The notes below the pieces were generated by a model that was not told where the DNA came from, searched no databases, and was given only the letters and a program-made list of their open reading frames with translations. From Epilithonimonas lactis (lineage in GTDB: Bacteria > Bacteroidota > Bacteroidia > Flavobacteriales > Weeksellaceae), in contig NZ_FOFI01000004.1 of assembly GCF_900110605.1 (NCBI RefSeq), positions 248,001 through 312,000 on the forward strand: a DNA stretch of 64,000 nucleotides, in the 5' to 3' direction. Below are positions 27,372 to 36,081 of the stretch, piece by piece. The position numbers and the translations under genes were made by a program. Numbering within the stretch: the stretch's first letter is position 1; every line of letters begins with the position of its first letter.

Positions 27372-27477
27372 TTCTATTATTTTAACAAAGCTAATTTAAC
27401 AAAATTCGACCATAAATATCATCAATTTTAATTCTCCCAATTTACTTTTTCCCATATTTGTAAAAAATTCTCAACAA

Positions 27478-28155
27478 ATGCAGGCATTACTTTTAGAAGA
27501 CGATTCTGTTCTCTCTTCAGAAATTGCACTTTTTCTGGAATCGAGATCCATAAAGACCGACAAAGCTGAAGACGGCGAAGTGTTCCTGAATATGTTCACC
27601 GACAAAGCCTACGATATTTTCTTATTGGACATCAATGTTCCGAAGATCAATGGACTGGAGATCTGCAAAACCATCCGCGAAACCAATTCCGAAACGCCGA
27701 TCATCATTATTTCTGCGTATGACGGAATCGAGGAGAAGAAGGAGGCTTTTCTGCACGCGGCGGACGATTATCTCGTGAAACCATTTTTGTTGGAAGAATT
27801 ATTATTGAGGATCAATTCCCAAATGCGAAGGTTGACGCCAAAGACAGAAGAAGTAGAAAAGATTGTGATAGAAGATCTGGAGATCTTCCCAGAAGACAGC
27901 AAGGTTTTTCGCTCCGGCGAAGAGATCAGCTTGACGGTGAAGGAATTTCAATTATTGGTTTTGCTGGCGAGAGCGAACGGAAGAACACTTTCCAAACAAT
28001 ATATCTCCGATGAAGTCTGGAAAAACCAATTCCAATCCACCAACAACGCGATTGAAGTTTACATCAATTTCCTCCGCAAAAAAATCGATAAGAACTTCAA
28101 AACCAAACTCATCCACACCAGACCAGGTTTCGGATATTACCTTAGTCCTTTATAA
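27478..28155 (+). CDS. OmpR-family response regulator
   Basis: A 225-residue regulator: receiver domain (1-115) with the acidic pair in LLLEDDS (D8-D9), phospho-acceptor D51 (IFLLDINVP), conserved Thr/Ser at IIIISAYD and Lys in YLVKPF; then a winged-helix Trans_reg_C domain ending HTRPGFGYYL. It pairs with the kinase 60 bases downstream and probably controls the RND efflux genes that follow, as CzcR/CusR do. Candidate DNA sites are the TTAAGT repeats at 29876-29903. Confidence 0.93.
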   Translation: MQALLLEDDSVLSSEIALFLESRSIKTDKAEDGEVFLNMFTDKAYDIFLLDINVPKINGLEICKTIRETNSETPIIIISAYDGIEEKKEAFLHAADDYLVKPFLLEELLLRINSQMRRLTPKTEEVEKIVIEDLEIFPEDSKVFRSGEEISLTVKEFQLLVLLARANGRTLSKQYISDEVWKNQFQSTNNAIEVYINFLRKKIDKNFKTKLIHTRPGFGYYLSPL

Positions 28156-28163
28156 ATTCAAAG

Positions 28164-28215
28164 TTGAAAATTCGAAATTAATCATTCATCACTTATCATT
28201 CATCATTTATAGATC
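28164..28215 (+). repeat. AT-rich TCATT/TTATCA repeat between regulator and kinase
   Basis: The 60-base gap carries overlapping TCATTCATCACTTATCATTC-type sequence that resembles the arm ATCATCATTTATCAC at 14419-14433. It could be a slipped, decayed copy of the same small element; function unclear. Confidence 0.4.
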
Positions 28216-29580
28216 ATGTCTCTAAAACGCCGAATAGCACTTAGTCTCAGCATTGCATTTTCCCTGATCTTCGGGATTATGATGTTTGTGGTCTATATTT
28301 CTTTCAATGATTTTAGGAGAGACGAGTTCAAGGAAAGATTCCAGAAACGTTTGGTTTTCACGGTCAATTTTATCGAGAAGTCCAGAGATTTTGAGAAGGA
28401 AGCGCCCATTTTCTTTGATGAAAATTCGGACAATGTTTTGTTGAATGAGAACATTATGATCTTTAATGCAGAGAAGGAATTGGTCTACAGCACTTTGAAG
28501 GACAAAAAAATCACTTGGGACAAAACATTATTAAGCCGTTTGGACAAGGAAAAAACGGTCTATTTGGAACATTCTTCACCTGAGATTTACGCTACATTAA
28601 GAAATATTAACGGCGATAACTACTACATTCTCACGAGTGCACAAGACGTTACGGGAGAATCCAAGCTTGACTTTTTGAAATATATGTTGATTTTCTCGTA
28701 TGTGGTCAGCATTCTGTTGATTTGGTTTTTCAGCTATTACATCGTTTCAAAATTTTTGGAACCTTTGGATATTTTGAAGTCCGACATTTCCGAAATCAGT
28801 GTTCATAAGCTCACAACGCCTGTTGTAGTCAAAAATCCCAAAGATGAGATTGGCGTTTTGGCAACGTCTTTTAATCTGATGACCAACCGACTGAATGATG
28901 TTTTCCAGTCGCAGAAAGACTTCAATTCCAGTGCGGCTCACGAGATGCGAACACCGTTGACAAGAATGGCTTTTCAGCTCGAGAATCTGATTCAGCTGGA
29001 AAATCATTCGCCCAAAACCAAGGCGACTTTAAATCAAATGTTGCAGGATGTTCATCAATTGTCGGACCTCACGATTTCGTTGCTTTTACTTTCGAAGTTT
29101 GATAAGGAAGGCATCGCCAGCGTTTATGAAGAAGTGCGTATCGACGAAGTGGTTTTCGACGCTTTCGAGTCTGTCCATCGTAATTTCCCGGAATTCAAAA
29201 TGGATTTCCAGATCGACGAAGAGAGTAGTGAAGATGCATTTCTGACCGTCAAAGGTGTTAAGTCTTTACTCGAAATTACATTCATCAATCTATTTAAAAA
29301 TGCGGCTCTGTACTCAGATGATCAGGAAGTTGATATTTCAATCAAAGAAACCGAATTCCGGATCATTGTCAATATTTTTTCAAGAGGAAGCATCATTCCA
29401 ATTTCCGAAAGAGAAAAACTCTTCGAAGCCTTTATGCGAGGCAGCAATTCTCAAAACAAATCAGGTTCTGGCCTCGGTTTGCGCATCGTAAAACGCATTC
29501 TGGAATACCACAAAGCGGAGATTTCTTACACTTCGCTCTCGGATAATGAGAATCTTTTCACCGTGATTTTTAATAAGTAA
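28216..29580 (+). CDS. Sensor histidine kinase
   Basis: A 454-residue membrane kinase: TM1 (about residues 8-28), a periplasmic sensor of about 130 residues, TM2 (about 155-178), a HAMP region, the H-box AAHEMRTPLTRM and an HATPase_c domain with N-box FINLFKNAALYS and G2 GSGLGLRIVKRI. The G1 box is unusual: where DxGxGI is expected the sequence is NIFSRGSIIPIS, lacking the Asp. Such atypical G1 boxes occur in Bacteroidetes metal-sensing kinases, but ATP binding should be checked. It signals to the upstream regulator and likely senses periplasmic metal. Confidence 0.9.
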   Translation: MSLKRRIALSLSIAFSLIFGIMMFVVYISFNDFRRDEFKERFQKRLVFTVNFIEKSRDFEKEAPIFFDENSDNVLLNENIMIFNAEKELVYSTLKDKKITWDKTLLSRLDKEKTVYLEHSSPEIYATLRNINGDNYYILTSAQDVTGESKLDFLKYMLIFSYVVSILLIWFFSYYIVSKFLEPLDILKSDISEISVHKLTTPVVVKNPKDEIGVLATSFNLMTNRLNDVFQSQKDFNSSAAHEMRTPLTRMAFQLENLIQLENHSPKTKATLNQMLQDVHQLSDLTISLLLLSKFDKEGIASVYEEVRIDEVVFDAFESVHRNFPEFKMDFQIDEESSEDAFLTVKGVKSLLEITFINLFKNAALYSDDQEVDISIKETEFRIIVNIFSRGSIIPISEREKLFEAFMRGSNSQNKSGSGLGLRIVKRILEYHKAEISYTSLSDNENLFTVIFNK

Positions 29581-29593
29581 TATTTTATTTGGG

Positions 29594-29677
29594 GCAGCTA
29601 TTTCCGCCTTCCGCTCCCAATCTTTTTGCCTTGGCTTTTCCAGCCACAAAAAAGGATTTCCGCTCAAGTCGGGCTGC
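29594..29677 (-). repeat. Dispersed palindromic repeat, copy 4 (minus orientation)
   Basis: Read on the minus strand it runs from GCAGC to GCTGC, with the core TGGCTGGAAAAGCCA between TTTTTTG and CAAAAAG arms. It aligns with copies at 35931, 42966 and 50094. The end pairs GCAGC/GCTGC are complementary here and differ in base identity between copies. Confidence 0.75.
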
Positions 29678-29715
29678 GCTTCGCAAAGTTTAAACATACA
29701 GAATCAAACCAAATT

Positions 29716-29764
29716 TTGTCATTCCGTAGAAATCTCAACAGTCTAGATTCCTACGGAATGACAA
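29716..29764. repeat. Hairpin element with TTGTCATTCCGTAG ends
   Basis: TTGTCATTCCGTAG (29716-29729) and CTACGGAATGACAA (29751-29764) form a perfect 14-bp stem around a 21-base loop. It lies in the 371-base gap between the kinase and the efflux operon, with other repeats on both sides. Confidence 0.75.
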
Positions 29765-29777
29765 TACTGCGTTTTTA

Positions 29778-29807
29778 AATCTGCAAAATCTGCTTAATCT
29801 GCGAGAA
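29778..29807 (+). repeat. Half copy of the CTGC/GCGAGA dispersed palindrome
   Basis: Contains ATCTGCTTAATCTGCGAGAA, the same as one arm of the larger palindromes at 50801-50871 and 60097-60156. Only one arm is present. Confidence 0.55.
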
Positions 29808-29875
29808 CAATATTGCTTTAAAATATTTTCAATAAGTTCAAAAAATCCTTGCACGCTTTTCATTCAAAACCACAA

Positions 29876-29931
29876 TTAAGTTTTTTTTAAGTCTCATTTA
29901 AGTCCGTTTTAATCGAGGAAGGTCACTTTTG
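29876..29931 (+). promoter_or_regulatory. Response-regulator direct repeats and promoter of the efflux operon
   Basis: TTAAGT occurs at 29876, 29887 and 29898, exactly 11 bases apart, on one face of the helix as OmpR-family sites usually are. A -7-like CACTTTTG lies at 29924-29931, 20 bases after the last repeat and 20 before the start of the TolC-type gene. The repeats occupy the activator position. Confidence 0.65.
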
Positions 29932-29951
29932 CAAGACCAAAACGAGATAAA

Positions 29952-31199
29952 ATGAATAAAATAACAACGCTGGTGTTATCCGTTTCGGCATTTGTCTGTC
30001 TATCCGGACAGCAGCAGATGTCTCTTCAGGATTGCGAATTAGCATTTCAAAAAAACAACCTTCAAGTTCTCGCCGCGCAGTACAATATCAATATGGCAGA
30101 CGCCGATATTATCCAGGCCAAGATCTGGGAATTGCCACAGATCAGCGGTTACGTGAATGCTTACAATCCCGAGGACAAGCGCGCTTTCGATGTGGGACGG
30201 GCAAAAGGTGCAGAGATCACACAGCTCATCTATCTCGGTGGTAAAAAGAAAAACGAGATCCAGTTTGCCAAATCCAACAAGGAACTTTCGCAATTGCAAT
30301 TCAACCAGTTGTTGGTTGACCTGCGATCTCAACTTCGGGAGACCTATTACAATCTGATCTACGAACAAAAGAAACAGATCAGCATCGATGGACAATTGAA
30401 ATATATGAATGAGCTGTTGGCAGCTTACAAGATCCAGACGGATAAGGGAAATATCTCGCTCAAGGATTATGTAAGACTTCAAAGCATCGTCATTCAGTTG
30501 AACAATGATAAGATCGAAATCAACAATAATATTCTGGCATTTCAGCAAAATATGAAGATCCTGACAGGCAATTCAAACAACATTCTTCCTAATATTTCCA
30601 AGCTTGACGAGAATGATATTTTGATCTCTCAGCCTTTCGGCGATCTGGAAATCCTCAAAGAAAAAGCTTTGGTCAACAACGCCGATTATCTTTACAATCT
30701 TAGATTGATTGAGAACAGCAAACTCTTCGCCCAATGGCAAAAATCATTGAATACACCAGATCTGAATCTCGGCGCAGAGTACGATCAAAACTCTGGAACA
30801 TTCAGAAATGAGATTAATTTGAAGGTCGGGATCCCCATTCCACTTTGGAAAGTGAACAAAGGAAATGTTGAAAAAGCAAAATACGCCATCCAGCAAAACG
30901 AGAAAAATTCAGAATATCAAAAACTGAATCTCGAAACGCAGGTAGAATCGGCCTATCAAACCTGGAAAAATCAATACGACCAATATTTCGAGCTGAAACC
31001 TGTGGATGTAGAAAACCTCAATACGGTTTATAATGGCATTCTCAAGAATTTTCGAAGCGGAAACATCAGCCTGATGGATTTCACAGACTTCCTGGAAAGC
31101 TACAGACAAACGGTGCTGCAGATCTACGAAATGAAAAAACAGATCATGATCTCTGCAGAGCAGCTCAATCAATTAGTACAAACCAAAATCTTCTATTAA
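29952..31199 (+). CDS. TolC/CzcC-family outer-membrane efflux protein
   Basis: A 415-residue outer-membrane channel: signal peptide (cleavage near LSGQ), then two OEP repeats rich in coiled-coil helices (about residues 20-200 and 215-415). The structural repeat is visible as NNLQVLAAQYNINMADADII and the later VESAYQTWKNQYDQYFEL. It works with the adaptor and pump encoded next and is shorter than E. coli TolC, like CzcC. The stop overlaps the adaptor start by one base (TAATG). Confidence 0.88.
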   Translation: MNKITTLVLSVSAFVCLSGQQQMSLQDCELAFQKNNLQVLAAQYNINMADADIIQAKIWELPQISGYVNAYNPEDKRAFDVGRAKGAEITQLIYLGGKKKNEIQFAKSNKELSQLQFNQLLVDLRSQLRETYYNLIYEQKKQISIDGQLKYMNELLAAYKIQTDKGNISLKDYVRLQSIVIQLNNDKIEINNNILAFQQNMKILTGNSNNILPNISKLDENDILISQPFGDLEILKEKALVNNADYLYNLRLIENSKLFAQWQKSLNTPDLNLGAEYDQNSGTFRNEINLKVGIPIPLWKVNKGNVEKAKYAIQQNEKNSEYQKLNLETQVESAYQTWKNQYDQYFELKPVDVENLNTVYNGILKNFRSGNISLMDFTDFLESYRQTVLQIYEMKKQIMISAEQLNQLVQTKIFY

Positions 31200-32281
31200 T
31201 GCAAAAAATTATTATTCCCATTATCCTCGCCATCAGTTTGATCTCCTGTTCCAAAAAGGAAGAAATTGTGAAGGAAGAGACCAAAGGTTTTGAATTGAGC
31301 CAGACAATGCTGAAATCCACAACATTTGCCAAGGTAGAAAAGAAATTCATCGAGGACGAATACAGCTTCTACGGAAAGATCTCTGCGGACAAAAATACCT
31401 ACATTGATATTTTCCCTTTGGTTGGCGGCAATGTCTTAAGTGTAAATGTTGAATTAGGAGATTATGTCCACAAAGGTCAGGTCTTGGCAACCATCAGAAG
31501 TACCGAGTTGGCAGAAGTGCAGAAAGATGTCAGCGATGCGAAAACAGATTTGCTGGTCGCAGAGAACAACCTTCGCGTTGCCAAAGAAATGTACGCCGGC
31601 AAACTGAATACGGAAAAAGATATTTTGGAAGCACAAGGTGAAGTTCAAAAAGCCAAAGACGCTTTGCACCGATCCAACGCGGTAAGCACGGTTTACAATG
31701 TGAAAAGAGGAAACATCTACAGCGTGATCTCGCCGATCAATGGCTACATCGTTCATAAAGACATCAATAAAGATATGGAACTCAGAAGCGACCGAAGCGA
31801 GAATATCTTCGACGTTGCAAACACCAAAAACGTCTGGGCCATTATGAACGTCAACGAAGCGGATATTGACAAGATCAACCTTGGAATGAAAGCCCAGGTT
31901 TCCACATTGTCCTATCCCGATAAAGTCTTTTTTGGCAAGATCGACAAGGTCTTCAAGATCATCGACCCAGATACCAATTCGATGCAGGCTAGGGTAGTTT
32001 TGGATAATTCTCAAGGCTTGTTGATCCCGGAAAGTAAAGCAACTATCCGCGTTTCTTCCGCAGAAAACGAAACCGCTTTGGCCATTCCATCCAGTGCCGT
32101 GATCTTCGATGACAATCGATATTTTGTAGTGGTTTACAAATCCCAAACCGATATCAAGGTCAAGGAGATCAAGATCCTGAAACAAAACACAGAGAACACT
32201 TACGTCGCAAGTGGCCTTGCAGAAGGTGAAACCGTGGTGACCAACAATCAATTATTGATTTACCGCTCTTTGAATAATTAA
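31199..32281 (+). CDS. RND efflux periplasmic adaptor (CzcB/CusB-like)
   Basis: A 360-residue membrane-fusion protein anchored as a lipoprotein (Cys17, SLISCSKKE). Biotinyl-lipoyl half-motifs are GNVLSVNVELGDYVHKGQVL and the later SPINGYIVHKDINKDMEL; an alpha-hairpin lies between (about residues 105-165) and a beta-barrel domain follows. It links the TolC-type channel to the pump. There is no obvious N-terminal Met/His metal-binding extension such as CusB or long CzcB proteins have. Confidence 0.9.
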   Translation: MQKIIIPIILAISLISCSKKEEIVKEETKGFELSQTMLKSTTFAKVEKKFIEDEYSFYGKISADKNTYIDIFPLVGGNVLSVNVELGDYVHKGQVLATIRSTELAEVQKDVSDAKTDLLVAENNLRVAKEMYAGKLNTEKDILEAQGEVQKAKDALHRSNAVSTVYNVKRGNIYSVISPINGYIVHKDINKDMELRSDRSENIFDVANTKNVWAIMNVNEADIDKINLGMKAQVSTLSYPDKVFFGKIDKVFKIIDPDTNSMQARVVLDNSQGLLIPESKATIRVSSAENETALAIPSSAVIFDDNRYFVVVYKSQTDIKVKEIKILKQNTENTYVASGLAEGETVVTNNQLLIYRSLNN

Positions 32282-32325
32282 TATTTAAAGCTTTCCGAGA
32301 AACCATCAAGGTTTATTATCAATAG

Positions 32326-32344
32326 CCGTAAGTTTTACCTACGG
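32326..32344. repeat. Short hairpin CCGTAAG...CCTACGG
   Basis: A small palindrome in the 117-base gap between adaptor and pump genes, near-perfect seven-base arms with one A/C mismatch. It resembles intergenic hairpins common in Chryseobacterium and could stabilise or attenuate the message. Confidence 0.45.
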
Positions 32345-32398
32345 ATCAATATTAATATGAATAATCATAAATAAAAATTGTGATTCAAAATATAAAAT

Positions 32399-35300
32399 AT
32401 GAACAAATTCATAAAAAGCATCATAGGATTTTCCCTTAAAAATAAAGCCTTCACATTCATTTGGGTGGCGATTCTGGCGGTTGCCGGTTTCATCAGTTTC
32501 AAGAATATGCCGATTGAAGCTTTCCCGGATGTGACGAACACACAGATCGTCATCATTACCCAATGGAACGGGCGAAGTGCAGAAGAAGTGGAACGATTCG
32601 TCACCACACCGATTGAGCTGGCGATGAGTCCGGTCCAGAAAAAGACAAGCGTCCGAAGTACCACAATGTTCGGACTTTCTATCGTGAAGATCTTGTTTGA
32701 AGATGGTGTGGACGATATTTTCGCAAGGAATATGGTCAACAACCAATTGCGAACCGTCAGTTTGCCAGACGAAATAGACCCGGAAGTTCAGCCACCTTAT
32801 GGACCGACCGGAGAGATCTACCGATACACCTTAGAAAGCAAAGACCGGGATTCCAGAGACCTTTTGACACTCCAAACCTGGGTGGTCGACAGAGCTTTGC
32901 GAAGTGTTCCCGGTGTTGCAGATGTCAATGTTTTCGGAGGTCAGGACAAAGTTTTTGAATTAAGCATCGATCCCAGAAAATTAGACAAATATAATCTGAC
33001 ACCAACCGAAGTTCTGGAAGCCGTCACCAACAGCAACCTGAATGTCGGCGGCGATGTCATCGAGAAAAGCGGTCAGGCTTATGTGGTTCGTGGAATTGGT
33101 TTGGTGAAGTCTATTGCTGATATTGAAAACATCACCGTTCATAATGACAGCGGAAATCCAATCCTTGTCAAATATGTGGCAGACGTTCACGAAGGTTCGA
33201 TGCCGAGAGTCGGACAGGCTTCTCTCAATAATGACAATGACACGGTGGAAGGAATCGTCGTGATGAGGAAAGGCGAGAATGCACAGGAAGTACTGAAACT
33301 GGTGAAAGCCAAAATCGAGGAACTGAATACCAAGATCCTTCCAAAGGATGTCAAAATGAGGACCTTCTACGACCGCCAGAACTTGATGGATTTTACCACC
33401 AATACGGTGATGCACAACCTTTTGGAAGGGATCATTCTGGTGACGGTCATCGTATTGATCTTCATGGCAGATTGGCGAACGACCTTGATCGTTTCCATCA
33501 TCATTCCATTGTCCTTGTTGTTTGCTTTTTTCTGTCTGAAGATGGCCGGAATGAGCGCCAACCTATTATCTTTAGGAGCAGTGGATTTCGGGATCATTAT
33601 TGACGGTGCCGTCGTGATGGTGGAAGGATTATTTGTGATGCTCGACCACAAGGCGAAGAAGTACGGCATGGAACGCTTCAACAAAATGGCGAAGGCTGGT
33701 TGGATCAAACAGACCGGAACCGGATTGGGGAAAGCGATCTTCTTTTCAAAATTAATTATCATCACCTCTCTTTTACCGATTTTCTCTTTCCAAAAAGTGG
33801 AGGGTAAAATGTTCTCTCCATTGGCATTCACCTTAGGTTTTGCTTTGTTGGGAGCATTGATATTCACGTTGACTTTGGTTCCTGTGATGTCGCATTTGCT
33901 TTTAAAGAAAAATGTAAAGGAAAGACACAATCCATTCGTGGAATTCTGGGACAAATACGTGATGAAAGGTTTGAAGTTCACCTTCAGATATAAGAAAGTC
34001 AGCCTATTCGTTTCGACCGCGGTTTTGGCGATCACTTTATTTTCAGCAACATTCCTTGGAACCGAATTCTTACCGCAGTTGAATGAAGGTTCGCTTTGGA
34101 TCACAGCAGAAATGCCGATGAGTTCGTCCTTGGACAAATCTTTGGTCACAGCCAACGCACTCAAAAAAGACATTATGAGTTTCCCGGAAGTGACCGATGT
34201 TCTGGCGCAGACGGGTAGAAGTAATGACGGAACCGACCCGAACGGGTTTGGTTTCGTACAGTTCGCCGTCAGCCTCCAACCAAAAGATGAATGGAAACGG
34301 AAGATCACGTACGATGAATTGATCGAGCAGATCGATAAAAAACTGAAGAATTACCAAGGCATCACCTTCAATTATTCACAACCCATTTCTGATAACGTTG
34401 CCGAAGCAGTGGCGGGTTTCAAAGCGGAAAATGGCATCAAGATCTATGGTGACAATCTGCATACTTTGGACAGACTGGCGGATGAAGTTCTGGCTTATAT
34501 CAAAGATGTGGACGGTGTGAAAGAACCTGGAATCATCAAGAATATTGGTCAGCCAGAGATCAGTGTGGTTTTGGACAGAAGCAAAATGGCGGCATACGGC
34601 GTTTTACCAGCCGATGCACAGGCCGTTCTGGAAATGGCCTTTGGTGGAAAGACAGGTTCTGAAATGTTTGATGGAGAAAGAAAATTCCCGATCAGATTGC
34701 GTTACGCTCAGGAATACAGAAAGAATGAAGAAGATATCGCGTCCTTGATGGTTCCAACCCAGGACGGTGCGAAGATTCCACTAAAGGAAATTAGTACAAT
34801 CGAGAAAGAAAATGGGGCAGCTTTCATTTACAGAGATGATATCAAGCGTTACATTGGCGTCAAGTTTTCCATCCGTGACCGAGATCTCGGTGGAACGATT
34901 GCCGATGCGCAGAAGAAAGTAGATAAGATCAAATTGCCAGATGGTTACTCGATTGGATGGACCGGACAGTTTGAGAATCAGCAAAGAGCCACCAACCGAT
35001 TGACGCAGGTGGTTCCGATCAGTATCATTGGGATCTTCTTCCTGTTGTTTATCTTATTTGGGAATATGAAAGATTCACTTTTGGTCTTGGCGAATGTGCC
35101 CTTTGCCTTGATCGGCGCTATCATCGCATTACATTTGACCAATATGAATTTCGGGATCTCTGCCGGAGTTGGGATGATCGCGTTGATTGGGATCTGTATC
35201 CAGAATGGGGTGATCCTGATCTCTGAGTTCCATCAAAATGTCAAGAACGGATTATCCTTGGATTCATCCATTATGGAAGGTGTGAAAGTGAGAACGAGAC

Positions 35301-35497
35301 CAGTGGTGATGACCGCTCTGATGGCTTCGATTGGACTTCTGCCAGCAGCACTTTCCACAGGGATCGGTTCTGAATCTCAGAAACCTTTGGCGATTGTCAT
35401 CATTGGTGGATTGATCACCGCAACGATATTGACCTTGTTGATCTTCCCGATCATCTTCTGGATCTTCAACAGAAGGAAAAATGAAGTGATCAATTAG
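32399..35497 (+). CDS. CzcA/CusA-family heavy-metal efflux RND pump
   Basis: A 1032-residue proton-driven trimeric pump with 12 helices and two large periplasmic loops. TM4 reads LGAVDFGIIIDGAVVMVEG with D396 and D402, the acidic pair that corresponds to the D402/D408 relay of C. metallidurans CzcA, so this is the Co/Zn/Cd-type (HME1/2) rather than the Cu/Ag type. The usual VEN is VEG here. Export of divalent cations from periplasm or cytoplasm is inferred. It ends the operon with a terminator about 100 bases downstream. Confidence 0.93.
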   Translation: MNKFIKSIIGFSLKNKAFTFIWVAILAVAGFISFKNMPIEAFPDVTNTQIVIITQWNGRSAEEVERFVTTPIELAMSPVQKKTSVRSTTMFGLSIVKILFEDGVDDIFARNMVNNQLRTVSLPDEIDPEVQPPYGPTGEIYRYTLESKDRDSRDLLTLQTWVVDRALRSVPGVADVNVFGGQDKVFELSIDPRKLDKYNLTPTEVLEAVTNSNLNVGGDVIEKSGQAYVVRGIGLVKSIADIENITVHNDSGNPILVKYVADVHEGSMPRVGQASLNNDNDTVEGIVVMRKGENAQEVLKLVKAKIEELNTKILPKDVKMRTFYDRQNLMDFTTNTVMHNLLEGIILVTVIVLIFMADWRTTLIVSIIIPLSLLFAFFCLKMAGMSANLLSLGAVDFGIIIDGAVVMVEGLFVMLDHKAKKYGMERFNKMAKAGWIKQTGTGLGKAIFFSKLIIITSLLPIFSFQKVEGKMFSPLAFTLGFALLGALIFTLTLVPVMSHLLLKKNVKERHNPFVEFWDKYVMKGLKFTFRYKKVSLFVSTAVLAITLFSATFLGTEFLPQLNEGSLWITAEMPMSSSLDKSLVTANALKKDIMSFPEVTDVLAQTGRSNDGTDPNGFGFVQFAVSLQPKDEWKRKITYDELIEQIDKKLKNYQGITFNYSQPISDNVAEAVAGFKAENGIKIYGDNLHTLDRLADEVLAYIKDVDGVKEPGIIKNIGQPEISVVLDRSKMAAYGVLPADAQAVLEMAFGGKTGSEMFDGERKFPIRLRYAQEYRKNEEDIASLMVPTQDGAKIPLKEISTIEKENGAAFIYRDDIKRYIGVKFSIRDRDLGGTIADAQKKVDKIKLPDGYSIGWTGQFENQQRATNRLTQVVPISIIGIFFLLFILFGNMKDSLLVLANVPFALIGAIIALHLTNMNFGISAGVGMIALIGICIQNGVILISEFHQNVKNGLSLDSSIMEGVKVRTRPVVMTALMASIGLLPAALSTGIGSESQKPLAIVIIGGLITATILTLLIFPIIFWIFNRRKNEVIN

Positions 35498-35545
35498 TCT
35501 GTTAGATAAGGCTTTTGAAGCCTATTAAAGATAATACCTAGACCA

Positions 35546-35571
35546 GCCACGGAGTGGCGAACTGTTGGTAG
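35546..35571 (+). repeat. REP-like hairpin with GAAC tail
   Basis: GCCAC-GGA-GTGGC hairpin (35546-35558) followed by GAACTGTTGGTAG. The same plan (short GC hairpin, then GAAC and a T-rich TAG tail) is seen at 21808-21835. Confidence 0.6.
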
Positions 35572-35600
35572 ATTTATGTTGTTAGTTTCTCTCTATTTGA

Positions 35601-35636
35601 CGTTCTCCCGGATCATTTCGGGGGAACGTTTTTTTT
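35601..35636 (+). terminator. Intrinsic terminator of the efflux operon
   Basis: CGTTCTCCCG (35601-35610) pairs with CGGGGGAACG (35619-35628), with one G-U, followed by eight T. Confidence 0.9.
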
Positions 35637-35731
35637 GTTTAGTGATGGGAATTTTTTAAAAATTTGTAAGATGCGATCTAAAACCACATGCAAAATAGAG
35701 CGATACCACACGTGAAGTTTGCTCATGCCAG

Positions 35732-35809
35732 GCGTCCCGTTGAGGAACGGCACGCCTGCCATTGAGGAATGGGACGCCTGCCGTTGAGTAACGGGACGCC
35801 TGCCGTTTT
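35732..35809 (+). repeat. Tandem 22-bp hairpin repeats (three and a half units)
   Basis: Units at 35732-35753, 35754-35775, 35776-35797 and a half unit to 35809. Each carries an inner stem CCRTT-gagN-AAYGG: CCGTT/AACGG in units 1 and 3, CCATT/AATGG in unit 2. The paired change in unit 2 keeps the stem intact. There is no coding potential in the 585-base gap 35498-36081, which also holds a terminator and two dispersed repeats. Confidence 0.8.
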
Positions 35810-35930
35810 GGCTGCTCTGCAAACGCTCTATCCATCGGACTTGGCGAAGGGCATTTTTTAACTTTGAATTGTCTTGAAAAAATCATGGAGCAATGTGAAT
35901 TCAAACCTGAAAGCTTCATTGTTGCGAAGC

Positions 35931-36050
35931 GCACCCCGGGCTGAGTGGAGCTCTTTTTCTTTCATTGCGATGGTAGAAAAGTTCAACCAATGGCCTCGCT
36001 TCTTTCGCAATGACAGAAAAAAGCGGGAACGGAGCACGGATAAGGGGCCC
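35931..36050 (+). repeat. Dispersed palindromic repeat, copy 1 (diverged)
   Basis: Shares CTGAGTGGAGCTC and AGCGGGAACGGAGCACGGA with the family members at 42966 and 50094, but its centre is replaced by another inverted repeat, TCATTGCGA...CGCAATGA (35962 to 36013). It ends about 30 bases before the deformylase-like gene. Confidence 0.65.
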
Positions 36051-36081
36051 AAAATATTTATCTTTGAAATAAAAATAAACG

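Noticed and set aside
33367..34308. Long open frame antisense to the RND pump gene
   Set aside because: It lies fully inside a well-supported pump gene, and its translation has no recognisable domain; it is an effect of codon composition. The same holds for a 265-codon frame antisense to the adaptor gene (31454-32251).
35732..35809. Tandem short repeats that might be a CRISPR array
   Set aside because: The 22-base units follow one another with no unique spacers, each is itself a hairpin, and no cas genes are present.
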